This document shows, piece after piece, positions 1 through 8,586 of a stretch of 64,000 nt of DNA (the stretch's first letter is position 1; every line of letters starts with the position of its first letter). The stretch spans positions 2,542,001 through 2,606,000 of the forward strand of contig NZ_CP126741.1 in the NCBI RefSeq assembly GCF_030246905.1, in the 5' to 3' direction. Position numbers and translations under genes: made by a program. Origin of the DNA: Microbacterium sp. zg-Y818. Its GTDB lineage: Bacteria > Actinomycetota > Actinomycetes > Actinomycetales > Microbacteriaceae. Below the pieces are notes generated by a model. The model was not told where the DNA came from and ran no database searches. It saw only the letters and a list, made by a program, of their open reading frames with translations.

Positions 1-475
1 GGACCGCGTGGGTGCCGGCGCCGCCGACGGGGAGGGACGAGCCGGTCAGGTGACCGATGCCGCGCTCGAGCGTTGCGTCGGACGTTCCGGAGTACACCGG
101 CAGCGCAGCGTCGATCGCCGGTATGCGCAGCTGCGCGAGGACGCCGTCGGGTTCGTCGGTGACCAGCTCCCGCGCCTCGACGACCTCCGCCGTGTCCTCC
201 TCGCCTGCCCCGAACGGGTCGCGCGCGATCCCCGCGCCGAGGGCGGCGTTGTAGGCGCGGGATGCCGCGAGTCTGCGGTCGAGTTCGGCGGGACCGACGG
301 CGTCGATCGTCTCTGCGTAGCCTTGCAAGCGATCGCGCTGCGAGAGGTCTGAGAACCAGCTCGCCGCCGAGGGGTAGATCATGATCGCTACCCCCGCGAC
401 GACGAGGGCCACCACGAGCACGCGGGCGCGCAGAAGCCCCGGCCGACGCGGGTGCGCCGACCGGGGCTCGTGCAT
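1..475 (-). CDS. Class C (pilus) sortase, N-terminal part, cut by window edge
   Basis: Membrane transpeptidase expected to join the LPXTG pilins encoded just upstream. Only the first 158 codons are present; the catalytic His, Cys and Arg lie beyond base 1. From ATG at 475 there is a basic head, one hydrophobic segment (about residues 17-35), then a region with FSDLSQRDRLQGYAETI and, further on, LRIPAIDAALPVYSGTSD and LERGIGHLTGS, the blocks that open the class C sortase fold. It starts 45 bp after the pilin stop, as in a typical pilin-sortase operon. No good ribosome site is seen before ATG 475, and an 8-bp hairpin (435-468) covers codons 3-14, so a GTG start further in is possible. Confidence 0.85.
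   Translation of the reverse strand, partial: MHEPRSAHPRRPGLLRARVLVVALVVAGVAIMIYPSAASWFSDLSQRDRLQGYAETIDAVGPAELDRRLAASRAYNAALGAGIARDPFGAGEEDTAEVVEARELVTDEPDGVLAQLRIPAIDAALPVYSGTSDATLERGIGHLTGSSLPVGGAGTHAV
435..468. repeat. Hairpin at the pilin-sortase junction
   Basis: AGCCCCGG (435-442) and CCGGGGCT (461-468) are perfect 8-bp inverted arms. The hairpin sits 52 bp past the pilin stop and inside the first codons of the sortase as annotated. It could lower sortase output relative to pilin, or be a partial terminator if the sortase starts further in. No run of T follows it. Confidence 0.4.
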
Positions 476-520
476 GTCCGTGATGATGATCGATCCGGCT
501 CGGTGGTTCCGATCAGGACG

Positions 521-2104
521 TCAGGCGACGGCCCGGCTGCGGCGCGCGCGGATGGCGATGCCGGCCGCCAGCAGGAGCAGTCCGGCGCCGGTACCCCAGA
601 ACACGACGGTTCCGGTGCCGCCGGTGAGCGGCAGCTCGAACCCCGCGTTGTGCGGTGCGTTGCGCACCGCAGCCTGGTAGGTGAACGGACCGGTCACGGC
701 GCCCGCGTCGACGAGCTCGACCTCGATCGGGTCGGCGAGCAGCCCATAGCCCTCTGGCGCCACGACCTCGACGAGATAGTAAATGCGGTACTCCGGGTCG
801 GTGTCGGCGATGCGGGCACCGTCGACGAAGTTGCTCAGGCGCAGGCCCCCGATCGCGGCTTCACCGCGTGCGTCGGTCGTGACGACCTTTGTGCCGGCCG
901 GCTGGCCGGGGATGTCGACCGCCTGGGTGAGGTCGCCCGCGCGGGCGGCGGCCTCGTCGAGGAACACGGCGAACTGGGCCCCGGCGAGGGCGGTGGTGCC
1001 GTCCATCGCCGTCTTGGCGATGCGGATGCTGCCCAGGCGCGTCTCGACCTCGTTGGACGGGATGCCGCTCGGGTTGTGGTCGACCTGGTACTGGTTGGGG
1101 AACAGCACGGCGTCGTTAGGGATCACGCCGTCGCCGATCGCGGTGGAGAGGGTCGTGATGCTGATCCGCACCTGCGCGGCGGGGTTGGCCTTCTTCGCCT
1201 CCTCGATCTTGGCGAGACCGGTCGCGGTCAGCTCGATGGTGACGCGGGTGTGCTCGTCGACCGTGGCCGCGGAGCCGATGAGGGTGGTCTGCCGGGTCGC
1301 GGTGACGGTGTAGTCGGCGGCGATCAGGTCGAGGGCGGGGGCGGTGAGCCCGTCGATGGTCACGGCCGTCTCCGCGGCGACGAACTCGAGACGCGGGTCG
1401 AGGTCGTCGACGACGAGCCAGCGGTCGGTCTGGCCGCCCTCGGGGATGCTGGCGTCGATCGTCCAGACGACGGCATTGTTGTTGCCGTTGTCGGGCGCGG
1501 TCGTGCCGATCGTGTCGGAGTCCTCCACGCGCTTGACGATCGCGTCGTTGTTGTTCTTGGGATAGACGTGCACGTCGTACAGCCAGGCGTCGAGGTCGGC
1601 CGGGTGTGTGATCGGCACGGTCACGACGAACGGTGCACCGGGGGTGAGACCCGAGGCGAGCTGCGCCGCCGTCAGGTGCTCCTGCACGTAGTAGGCCCCG
1701 AGGTCGAGGTCGTCGAAGACGACGACGCCGTCGGACGCGGTGATACCGTCGGCATCCGGTGTCGCGCCGGCCACGGCGGCAGCCGCGTCGGCCACCGTCA
1801 TCGCCGCGGCGGCGCTCCACCCCGCGTCCGTGCCGAGGTCGATGCCGGGCACGCGGGCGGCGGTGAAGCGGATGTCGGCCAGCGCGTCCCATCCGGCGGT
1901 GTCGGCTGCGGGCAGCTCGAGACCGTCGCCCGCGTCACCACGCAGCAGCGGCTGCTCGTACTTGTGGACCGTGATGCTGCCCGTCTGAGCCGGGTCGATC
2001 GTGGGTGCGGCCAGGGCCGGTGCGGCGACGGTGGCGCCGAGCAGCGCGGCGACGGCGGCCGTCGCTGCGACGGCCCATCGGCGGACGTGGGTGTGCTCTC
2101 GCAT
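521..2104 (-). CDS. SpaA-type major pilin, LPXTG anchored
   Basis: Backbone subunit of a sortase-assembled pilus, 527 aa. It has a signal peptide (residues 1-32), a pilin motif WLYDVHVYPK (about 173-182) whose lysine is the expected linkage residue, an E-box YYLVEVVAPEGY (about 441-452) typical of isopeptide-bonded CnaB domains, and the sorting signal LPLTG at 491-495 followed by a membrane segment and an RARRSR tail. The ATG at 2104 is chosen because a signal peptide follows directly and AGAGGAC lies 7 bases upstream; the frame stays open above it but has no signal sequence there. It is the middle gene of a tip-pilin-sortase operon. All diagnostic motifs are present. Confidence 0.93.
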   Translation of the reverse strand: MREHTHVRRWAVAATAAVAALLGATVAAPALAAPTIDPAQTGSITVHKYEQPLLRGDAGDGLELPAADTAGWDALADIRFTAARVPGIDLGTDAGWSAAAAMTVADAAAAVAGATPDADGITASDGVVVFDDLDLGAYYVQEHLTAAQLASGLTPGAPFVVTVPITHPADLDAWLYDVHVYPKNNNDAIVKRVEDSDTIGTTAPDNGNNNAVVWTIDASIPEGGQTDRWLVVDDLDPRLEFVAAETAVTIDGLTAPALDLIAADYTVTATRQTTLIGSAATVDEHTRVTIELTATGLAKIEEAKKANPAAQVRISITTLSTAIGDGVIPNDAVLFPNQYQVDHNPSGIPSNEVETRLGSIRIAKTAMDGTTALAGAQFAVFLDEAAARAGDLTQAVDIPGQPAGTKVVTTDARGEAAIGGLRLSNFVDGARIADTDPEYRIYYLVEVVAPEGYGLLADPIEVELVDAGAVTGPFTYQAAVRNAPHNAGFELPLTGGTGTVVFWGTGAGLLLLAAGIAIRARRSRAVA

Positions 2105-2159
2105 GGGGTTGTCCTCTGTCTTTCGGATTGCGGGTCTCATGGGCGGAAGGGGGTGCATG

Positions 2160-5100
2160 TCAAGCGCGCCGACGCCACTGACGGATGCCGACACCGAGGC
2201 CGGCCAAGGCGAGCAGCGCACCGGCGAGCAGGTAGGGCAGGTTGCCGGTCGAGCCGGTGAGCGGCAGCGCGCGCGCGGCGACGTCGGCGACCGTGACGGT
2301 CGAGACGCCCGCGTCGGTCGCCGCGGAGACCAGGCGCGAGCCGTCGGGAACCGTGACGGTGCCGTCGACGGCAACGGCGATCTTCACCGGCTGCGGGAGC
2401 AGCGCATGCCCGGTCGGGGACCGGGTCTCCTCGACCCAGTAGGTGCCGGCGGGCAGATTGGCGACGATGAAGCGGCCGTCGGCGTCGGGGACCGGGGTCA
2501 CGGCGACGGGATCGGCGGCGCCGGGGCGCGAGCCGTCTGTCGCATCGTCGCGGAGGATCCGGAACACTGCGCCCTCGAGCGCAGCGCCGTCGGCGTCGGC
2601 CTTCTGGATGTAGAAGGCGGAGGCGCGGGCGTGGAACGGGTCGTCGTCCGAGACATCGAACGGCCGCGTCGGATCGGCCGGGTCGGGCGCGATGACAGCC
2701 TCTCCCGCCGGATCGGTGCGCGGGGCACCGGTGGGCGCGCCGTCTCGGTCGCTCTCGGGCACGACGACGCTCGCCGTCGCGGTGACCTCATCGTGATGAC
2801 TCTGCTGCACGTCAAGGGCGAGGGAGCCCGTCACGACGAACGACTGACCGGGGCCGAAGAGGATATCGAGTTCCGCGTCGACGGGAACGGACGCCGGGTA
2901 GCCGAGCAGCGCTCCGTCGGGGCCCTCGAGCGGCGACGGGTCGGCGACCCAGTCGGTGACGGCGGGGCCGGCGACCGTGTCGTCGACGAGACGAACGGCG
3001 GTCAGCCATGTGTTGCCGGTGTTGGTGACGACGTAGCGGACGGTGTTCGTCTCACCCGGCCCGTACACGACGGCGTCCGCTGCGGTGTCGGCATCCGCCT
3101 GAGGCGAGGCCGTGCCGTAGGCGTCCTTGTCCGGCGCGACCCAGTCGGTTCCGCGCGCGTACGCGGGAGCGTCGGCGTCGGGCGCCCCGTCGTACTTGAT
3201 CACCTGGATGGCGCCGGTGTAGGCCGAGTACGGGTTCGCGCCGTCGACGGGGTTGCCCGAGATCGCGCCGTCCGCCCGGAATGAGGCCTCGTCGCGGTGC
3301 GCAGCACCGTCGCCGGCGGAGACCGTCAGCGTCGCCTCGCCGACGATCACGTCACCCACGGCCCAGGTCGTGGCCGGGTAACCGGTCGGGCGACCCTCGG
3401 CGTCGAGGTCCACCGTCTCGGCCCACGTATACGACCACGTCGCCGCACCGGCATCCCATGTCGCGTCGCGCGGCGCGCTCGCTCCGGGCAGCCACCACCG
3501 CAGCGAGGTGATCGCGGCGCCGCTGATGGCGGCATCCGTGAGGACGACGTTCTTCAGCGGCTCGGGCCCGGTGTTGGTGAGGCGGATGACGATTCTGCGG
3601 CTCTCGCCCGACTCGTAGACCGCGCCCGTGTCGAACGTGTCGGCGTCGACGCCCTCCCCGGTGACGACACCGGTGCCGTCGACGTCGCCGTCGAACTTCT
3701 CGATCGTCGCGGTGGGCGTCAGATCGGCGAAGTAGCCGGCATCCAGCGAGTGGTCGTTCTGCCCGCCGGAACCCGTCGTGTACGCGAACGAGCCGGTCGC
3801 GGGGTCGGGGTTGGAGTCGGCCTCTCCGCGGGATCCATCGCCGGCGCGCTGGAGCGTCAGCTGGAAGTCGCCCCACGTGACCGCACCGTAGAGCGGATCA
3901 CCCGGGAACACGCGCGAGGTCGGGTCCACGCCGGGCGGAAGGCCGAAGCTGATGACGTAGTCGGTGCCGAACTCGAGCGGGTTCGCGTCCGTGCTGCTGA
4001 ACAGGTAGGCGCCGTCGGCGTTCGTGGTGGTCACCAGCGGCGTGCCCGTCCCGTCGGCGTGCGTCGCGGTGACGACGATGCCGCCCAGCGGGGGCTCGCC
4101 CGGATCCTGCACGCCGTTGCGGTTGGCGTCGAACCAGACACGATCGCCGATCTGCAGCGGCGCCTGCTCGGCGAGCGTCTGCACGTTTCCAAGGCCGCCG
4201 CCCTTCTGGAACGAGTGCGACCCGGGATTCGTCTGCTGGGACGTGTGCTGGTACCCGCCCACGGGGTTGCCGTTGTCGGTGTTGAACCACTTCAAGCCGG
4301 TGACGTTCACCGTGCTGAGGGGGTCGATGACCGCCGCGATGATGCCGTTGTAGCCCGTCTTGGCCGCGATGCCGCCGAGCGTGCTCTCCGGGTGGTACTC
4401 GTTCGCCCCGCCGTTGACCTTGTTGGAGTCGAAGAAGAACTCCCTACCCCCGATGCCCTGCCCTGAGTTGCCCTTGGCAGAGGTACGGCCGTCGATGAGG
4501 CGTCCGTCGCGTTCGAGGACGTACTCCCCCTCCGCATTGGGGGCCGCGATGAGGATGTCGCCGCTGGAGATCGCCTCGTATCCCCTGTTGTTGACGCCGG
4601 TCACGCCGCCGTTGACGGAGGTGTTGTCGTCGGCGGCCCGGTTGCGGTTGCCCGCCTGCAGGCTCGTGCGGTCCATGAGCCCGAGCACGAGGTCGTTGGT
4701 GTCGCTGAACTCGATGTCGCTGAGGATCGCCTGCGGGTAAGTCTGCACGGAGTTCCACGCGCTCGCACCGGCGTCGTATCCCACGCCCGTCGGCTGCTGC
4801 TGTCCGATGCCCTTGGCACCCGGGTTGGGATTGCTCCACGTGTCCACCCACGAGTTCCAGCGCCACAGCCAGGGCGCGTTGGCCCTGGTGGTGTTGGTAC
4901 CTGAGACGTACGACGGGCCTTTCGTGTAGCCGAGATCGACCGTGAGCTCGGTCTTCCACCCGACGACCGCGCCGGCGGCAACGGCCGCAGAGATCTCGTC
5001 GGTCGTGGCGGAGACGACGGTCGCTGCGAGGGCCGTGTTCGCCTGCCAGGCGGTGCCCTCGTCGACGTAGCCGACGTACACGCGGCCGTGGTGCTCACTG

Positions 5101-6368
5101 ACGGCCCAGGCGCGCTTGCCTGCGGGAAGGTTCAGGACGACGCGCTCGATGTGCGGGGTCGCGGCGGTCACGACGGCCGGGCCGCTCACGTCGATGCGGT
5201 AGACCTCGCGGTCATGCAGGTTGACGAAGTAGAGCCACCGGTCATCGGCGCTCACCGTGATCGCGCCGATGCCGATCCTTCCCGCGTTCGCGAACGCGTG
5301 CTCGTCCTTCGTCCAGTCGCTCGGAACGCCAAGGCCGCGCTGCGCGTTGGTGAGGGCGGGGCCGAGGTCCACCGTCGCGCCCGGCACGTTCGCCACCGGC
5401 TTGCCCTGGACGTCGAGCCACGGCTCGGCGGCTGCTGCTTTCGAGGCCGACCGCTGCCCGTCGACGGTGGCAAAGGTCACCGGGATGCGATAGATGCCGC
5501 CGATGCCCAGGGGGCCGAGGCCCGCCAGACGCTTGTACGACGCCGAGGCGAAGAGGGTGTTGCGTGAGGTCTGGAATGCGGTCCCCCACACCGAGCCGAC
5601 CTCGCCGAAGGTCGCGAAGGTGTTGCGAACCGGGTACTGCGCGGTGGTGATGACGCCGGCGCCGTTGCGCTTGCTCGCACTGCCGTTCGCGGTGCTGTTC
5701 TGCCCGTCGTCGGCCGCGTAGAACGACTTCCAGTACTGGCCGACGATCGCCGCCTCGCTGCGCGCCGCGTTGGCGCTCAGCAGCGGGTCACCGGCGGACT
5801 GGATCGTCGAGACGATGGGTGGGGCGGTGGTCGAGTAGTCCTCGGGGGTGCTCACGCCGTAGTCGACGCCGGTCACCGACGAGGCGGGCGCCTGGATGAA
5901 GCGGACCGATGCGTTGCTGTACAGCGAGGGCGCCTGGCCGGTGGCGCTGAAGGTGTCGTGGAAGCCGTGCGCCGTGAACTCCAGGCGGAGCGGGTCGCCC
6001 GGAGCGACGGACGCGTCGAGCGTCAGCGAGTACGAGCCCCGGCTGTACCAGGCGCCACCGGCGTCGGTCGTCGAACCGAGCGCCGACAGGGTCTCACCGA
6101 CGACGGTGCCGCGTGCGTCGTAGGCCCGCACCACGACGTTCTCCAGCCCCATCTCGCGCGGCCCGTTGCCCACCGCGACCCGTTCGAAGGTGCCGTTGCC
6201 GTTGTAGTCCCGGAAGGCCTGTCCGCTGATGGTCGTGCCTGCGGCAGTCGCCGACAGCGGAGGCACGATGATCCCGCCCGCGGCGATGAGCACGGCGGTG
6301 AGCGTCGCCAGCCACCGCCCGCGTCGCGCGGTCATGGTTGCGTCATGAAATCGGGCACGGCGCTGCAA
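2160..6368 (-). CDS. Large LPXTG surface protein, probable pilus tip adhesin
   Basis: A 1402-aa cell-wall-anchored protein at the head of the pilus operon, 55 bp before the pilin. After the signal peptide comes an SdrD-B-like stretch (ISGQAFRDYNGNGTFER, about 46), a long central region (about 180-690) of repeated short beta motifs, a second SdrD-B-like domain (IGDRVWFDANRNGVQDPGE, about 738), DUF11-like repeats, a CnaB/SpaA domain ending near residue 1350 with WVEETRSPTGHALL, and LPLTG at 1368-1372. The start is taken as TTG 6368 because GAGGAG lies 6 bases upstream; ATG 6335 has no ribosome site but would still leave a full signal peptide. Tip location is inferred from gene order and size. 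The ligand is unknown. Confidence 0.9.
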   Translation of the reverse strand: MQRRARFHDATMTARRGRWLATLTAVLIAAGGIIVPPLSATAAGTTISGQAFRDYNGNGTFERVAVGNGPREMGLENVVVRAYDARGTVVGETLSALGSTTDAGGAWYSRGSYSLTLDASVAPGDPLRLEFTAHGFHDTFSATGQAPSLYSNASVRFIQAPASSVTGVDYGVSTPEDYSTTAPPIVSTIQSAGDPLLSANAARSEAAIVGQYWKSFYAADDGQNSTANGSASKRNGAGVITTAQYPVRNTFATFGEVGSVWGTAFQTSRNTLFASASYKRLAGLGPLGIGGIYRIPVTFATVDGQRSASKAAAAEPWLDVQGKPVANVPGATVDLGPALTNAQRGLGVPSDWTKDEHAFANAGRIGIGAITVSADDRWLYFVNLHDREVYRIDVSGPAVVTAATPHIERVVLNLPAGKRAWAVSEHHGRVYVGYVDEGTAWQANTALAATVVSATTDEISAAVAAGAVVGWKTELTVDLGYTKGPSYVSGTNTTRANAPWLWRWNSWVDTWSNPNPGAKGIGQQQPTGVGYDAGASAWNSVQTYPQAILSDIEFSDTNDLVLGLMDRTSLQAGNRNRAADDNTSVNGGVTGVNNRGYEAISSGDILIAAPNAEGEYVLERDGRLIDGRTSAKGNSGQGIGGREFFFDSNKVNGGANEYHPESTLGGIAAKTGYNGIIAAVIDPLSTVNVTGLKWFNTDNGNPVGGYQHTSQQTNPGSHSFQKGGGLGNVQTLAEQAPLQIGDRVWFDANRNGVQDPGEPPLGGIVVTATHADGTGTPLVTTTNADGAYLFSSTDANPLEFGTDYVISFGLPPGVDPTSRVFPGDPLYGAVTWGDFQLTLQRAGDGSRGEADSNPDPATGSFAYTTGSGGQNDHSLDAGYFADLTPTATIEKFDGDVDGTGVVTGEGVDADTFDTGAVYESGESRRIVIRLTNTGPEPLKNVVLTDAAISGAAITSLRWWLPGASAPRDATWDAGAATWSYTWAETVDLDAEGRPTGYPATTWAVGDVIVGEATLTVSAGDGAAHRDEASFRADGAISGNPVDGANPYSAYTGAIQVIKYDGAPDADAPAYARGTDWVAPDKDAYGTASPQADADTAADAVVYGPGETNTVRYVVTNTGNTWLTAVRLVDDTVAGPAVTDWVADPSPLEGPDGALLGYPASVPVDAELDILFGPGQSFVVTGSLALDVQQSHHDEVTATASVVVPESDRDGAPTGAPRTDPAGEAVIAPDPADPTRPFDVSDDDPFHARASAFYIQKADADGAALEGAVFRILRDDATDGSRPGAADPVAVTPVPDADGRFIVANLPAGTYWVEETRSPTGHALLPQPVKIAVAVDGTVTVPDGSRLVSAATDAGVSTVTVADVAARALPLTGSTGNLPYLLAGALLALAGLGVGIRQWRRRA

Positions 6369-6530
6369 CGTGACTCCTCAGAGGATCCGGAAACGCGGGA
6401 CCCGACCAGGGCCGTCATCGACTCCTGCCAAGAATGGGTCTCCCCCGCGAGCCCCAGGCTAGGGAGCCAGTGAGGGCCGCTTCCGACACCTCGGCGGGAT
6501 CTCACCCGCTGGTTCACCCCCTTCACCCTC

Positions 6531-6548
6531 GCGCCCCCGGAGGGGCGC
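6531..6548. repeat. Inverted repeat upstream of the beta-helix gene
   Basis: GCGCCCC-CGGA-GGGGCGC, perfect 7-bp arms with a 4-base loop. It ends 14 bases before the -10 box of the plus-strand promoter and so covers its -35 region. It is either an operator for the beta-helix/DyP operon or a structural hairpin in the 206-bp gap between two divergent operons. Confidence 0.4.
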
Positions 6549-6562
6549 TCACGCGCGCTCCG

Positions 6563-6568
6563 TAGACT
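6563..6568 (+). promoter_or_regulatory. -10 box, probable leaderless promoter
   Basis: TAGACT followed by six bases and then ATG at 6575. There is no ribosome site between, so transcription probably starts at or next to the start codon. No good -35 hexamer is seen; its place is taken by the inverted repeat 6531-6548. Confidence 0.55.
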
Positions 6569-6574
6569 GCCAGC

Positions 6575-7876
6575 ATGCCCGCCCGACCGTCCGTGATTCG
6601 GCGCGCCCTCGTCTCTGCGCTCGTCGGCGCGCTGCTGCTTCTCGGCGGCTGCGCGCGCAGCGATCAGGACGCTCCCGCCCTGGTGCGGGTGCCCGCCGAC
6701 GCGGCCACGGTGGGCGAGGCCATCGGACTCGTCGCGGAGAACGGTCTCGTGCTGGTGGACCCCGGCGTTTACCGGGAGCAGATCCTCGTCGACAAGCCGG
6801 GGGTCACCGTCCGGGGCGTCGACCGCAACGAGACCGTCATCGACGGCGAAGGCATCCGCCCATACGGTGTCGTCGCGGTCGCCGACGGCGTGAGTGTCGA
6901 GAATCTCACCGTCACGGGGGCCACCTTCTACGGTGTGCTCGTGACCGGCCTGCACGATGAGGACGGACCGACAGCGCACGGGGGCGACGGATACGACCTG
7001 CTCGATCCTGAGCGGTTCCCCCCGATCCAGCGCTTCGCGATCGACCATGTCACCGCCTACGACAACGGACTGTACGGTCTGTACGCGTTCGACGCGCAGC
7101 ACGGCGTCATTCGGGACTCGTACGCGTCCGGGTCGGCCGACAGCGGCATCTATGTCGGCCAATGCCGCCAGTGCGACGTCCTCGTCACCGGAAACGTCGC
7201 CGAGAACAACGCGGTCGGGTTCGAGAACGCGAACGCATCCGACAGTGTATGGATCGTCGGCAACCGCTTCAGCGGCAACCGGATCGGGATGACGCTGATC
7301 TCGAACTACCGCGAGGCGTTCGTGCCGCAACGCGGCAACCTCGTCGCCGGCAACCTCATCGCCGACAACGCCGAGGCGGAGTCGCCCGCGCATGCCGACG
7401 GCGGCTTCGGCGTGGGCGTGGGGGTCAGCGGCGGCACCGAGAACGTCTTCGAACGCAACCGCATCGAACGCAATCCCGTCGCCGGCGTCGTGCTCACGAG
7501 CACCGAGGACCTGGCCGCGACCGGCAACAGGTTCCGTGACACGGCGTTCGCCGGCAACGGGATCGATATCGCGAACACGTCGACCGACCGCGCCCCCGCG
7601 CGGGGCAACTGCCTCGACGGCCCCGTCGTCGCCGCGCCGCTCGACCTGTTCGCCGCGTGCACGGGCGCCCAGCCGGCCGTCCTCCCCTCGGCACTGCCGG
7701 CCGTGGCCGTGCCTCCGGGGATGAGTTTCCTGCGCGTCCCTCCCCCGCCGGCGCAGCCCAACATGCCCGACGTCACGGCACCCGCACGCATCCTGCCTGC
7801 CGAAATCGGGGCACCGGATGCCGCTGCCCACCCGCTGCCTGACAGCACACTGCTCGCGGATCGGTCGCGCCGATGA
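6575..7876 (+). CDS. Right-handed parallel beta-helix lipoprotein
   Basis: Secreted lipoprotein of 433 aa. The lipobox LLGGC (C26) follows a short hydrophobic signal. Residues 40-350 show repeated beta-helix rungs of the NosD/carbohydrate-binding type, with runs such as NLTVTGATFYGVLVTG and recurrent Asn in turns. A CxxC pair (C197 and C200, in VGQCRQCD) lies on one rung, which is unusual for this fold and may bind metal or heme; this is inference. It is first in a three-gene set with overlapping stop/start codons leading to a DyP peroxidase, so its role is probably tied to that enzyme at the outer face of the membrane. The substrate is unknown. Confidence 0.82.
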   Translation: MPARPSVIRRALVSALVGALLLLGGCARSDQDAPALVRVPADAATVGEAIGLVAENGLVLVDPGVYREQILVDKPGVTVRGVDRNETVIDGEGIRPYGVVAVADGVSVENLTVTGATFYGVLVTGLHDEDGPTAHGGDGYDLLDPERFPPIQRFAIDHVTAYDNGLYGLYAFDAQHGVIRDSYASGSADSGIYVGQCRQCDVLVTGNVAENNAVGFENANASDSVWIVGNRFSGNRIGMTLISNYREAFVPQRGNLVAGNLIADNAEAESPAHADGGFGVGVGVSGGTENVFERNRIERNPVAGVVLTSTEDLAATGNRFRDTAFAGNGIDIANTSTDRAPARGNCLDGPVVAAPLDLFAACTGAQPAVLPSALPAVAVPPGMSFLRVPPPPAQPNMPDVTAPARILPAEIGAPDAAAHPLPDSTLLADRSRR

Positions 7877-8586
7877 GCACCCGCCACCGGCTCGCGGCCG
7901 CAGTGGCCGTCGTCGCCGTCGCGCTTTCTCTGGTCGCCTGCGCGCCCGCCGACGGCGTGCGGCCGGTGACGACGGAGGAGTCGCAGGTGCTCGCATCGAT
8001 GCGTTTCCGCAACTTCGACGCGGGCACGCGTGCCCTGTCGTTCGCGCTGGAGGAGGGCGATCTGACGCTCGCCATCGCGGGCTGGTACGACTTCGCGGGA
8101 CACCGCGGATACGGGCTGCTCGACACCGGCGACGGGCGAGCGCTTCTCGCCTGGTCCGGCGACACGGTCGGGATGAGCGCGGGCGCACCCGAGGACGGCG
8201 CGGCCCCGCTGCCGATGCCGGAGGACGCGGAGTGGTCCACCACGCCGCTGGACCCGACGTCTTCGCGTCTGCACGCCCTCCTCGCGGTCATCGCGGGTCT
8301 GGGCTCCGACCGCCCCGACAATCCGCTGCTGCTGCAGCAGTCCGGCGCCTTGTGGGTCGCGGAGGAGACGGTCGACGGGGAGCCCGTCACGGTGTTCGCC
8401 GGCCCGCCGTCCGACGAGCCGCTGCACACCGGCGCCGAGGTGGACCCGGATGCGTCCGGCACCCGCTACTGGGTGGATGCCGGCGGGGTGCTGCACCGCG
8501 CCGATATCCGTGTCGGCGGCGACTGGGTGCGCCTGGACTTCGCTGCTGCGCAGAACGTCGACCTCGGCGCCGGAGCAGCAGGATGA
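7873..8586 (+). CDS. Uncharacterised lipoprotein, middle gene of the DyP cluster
   Basis: 237 aa, with a signal peptide ending in the lipobox LVAC (C23). The remainder is a soluble, acidic beta-rich domain with many Trp/Tyr residues and no further cysteine beyond the lipobox; I do not recognise a family. Its ATG overlaps the TGA of the beta-helix gene (ATGA), and its own TGA overlaps the start of the DyP peroxidase in the same way, so the three are almost certainly translated together. The role is unknown; an accessory or scaffold protein for the exported peroxidase is the simplest guess. Confidence 0.8.
   Translation: MSTRHRLAAAVAVVAVALSLVACAPADGVRPVTTEESQVLASMRFRNFDAGTRALSFALEEGDLTLAIAGWYDFAGHRGYGLLDTGDGRALLAWSGDTVGMSAGAPEDGAAPLPMPEDAEWSTTPLDPTSSRLHALLAVIAGLGSDRPDNPLLLQQSGALWVAEETVDGEPVTVFAGPPSDEPLHTGAEVDPDASGTRYWVDAGGVLHRADIRVGGDWVRLDFAAAQNVDLGAGAAG

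Noticed and set aside
452..2260. 602-codon plus-strand frame across the pilin gene
   Set aside because: Antisense to a pilin with signal peptide, pilin motif and LPLTG; its translation is low-complexity.
6369..6574. Riboswitch upstream of the pilus operon
   Set aside because: The 206-bp divergent gap shows no recognisable aptamer core; only a short dyad on the other gene's promoter.
6332..8188. 618-codon minus-strand frame over the beta-helix gene
   Set aside because: It is antisense to two lipoproteins with clear lipoboxes and has no recognisable domain.
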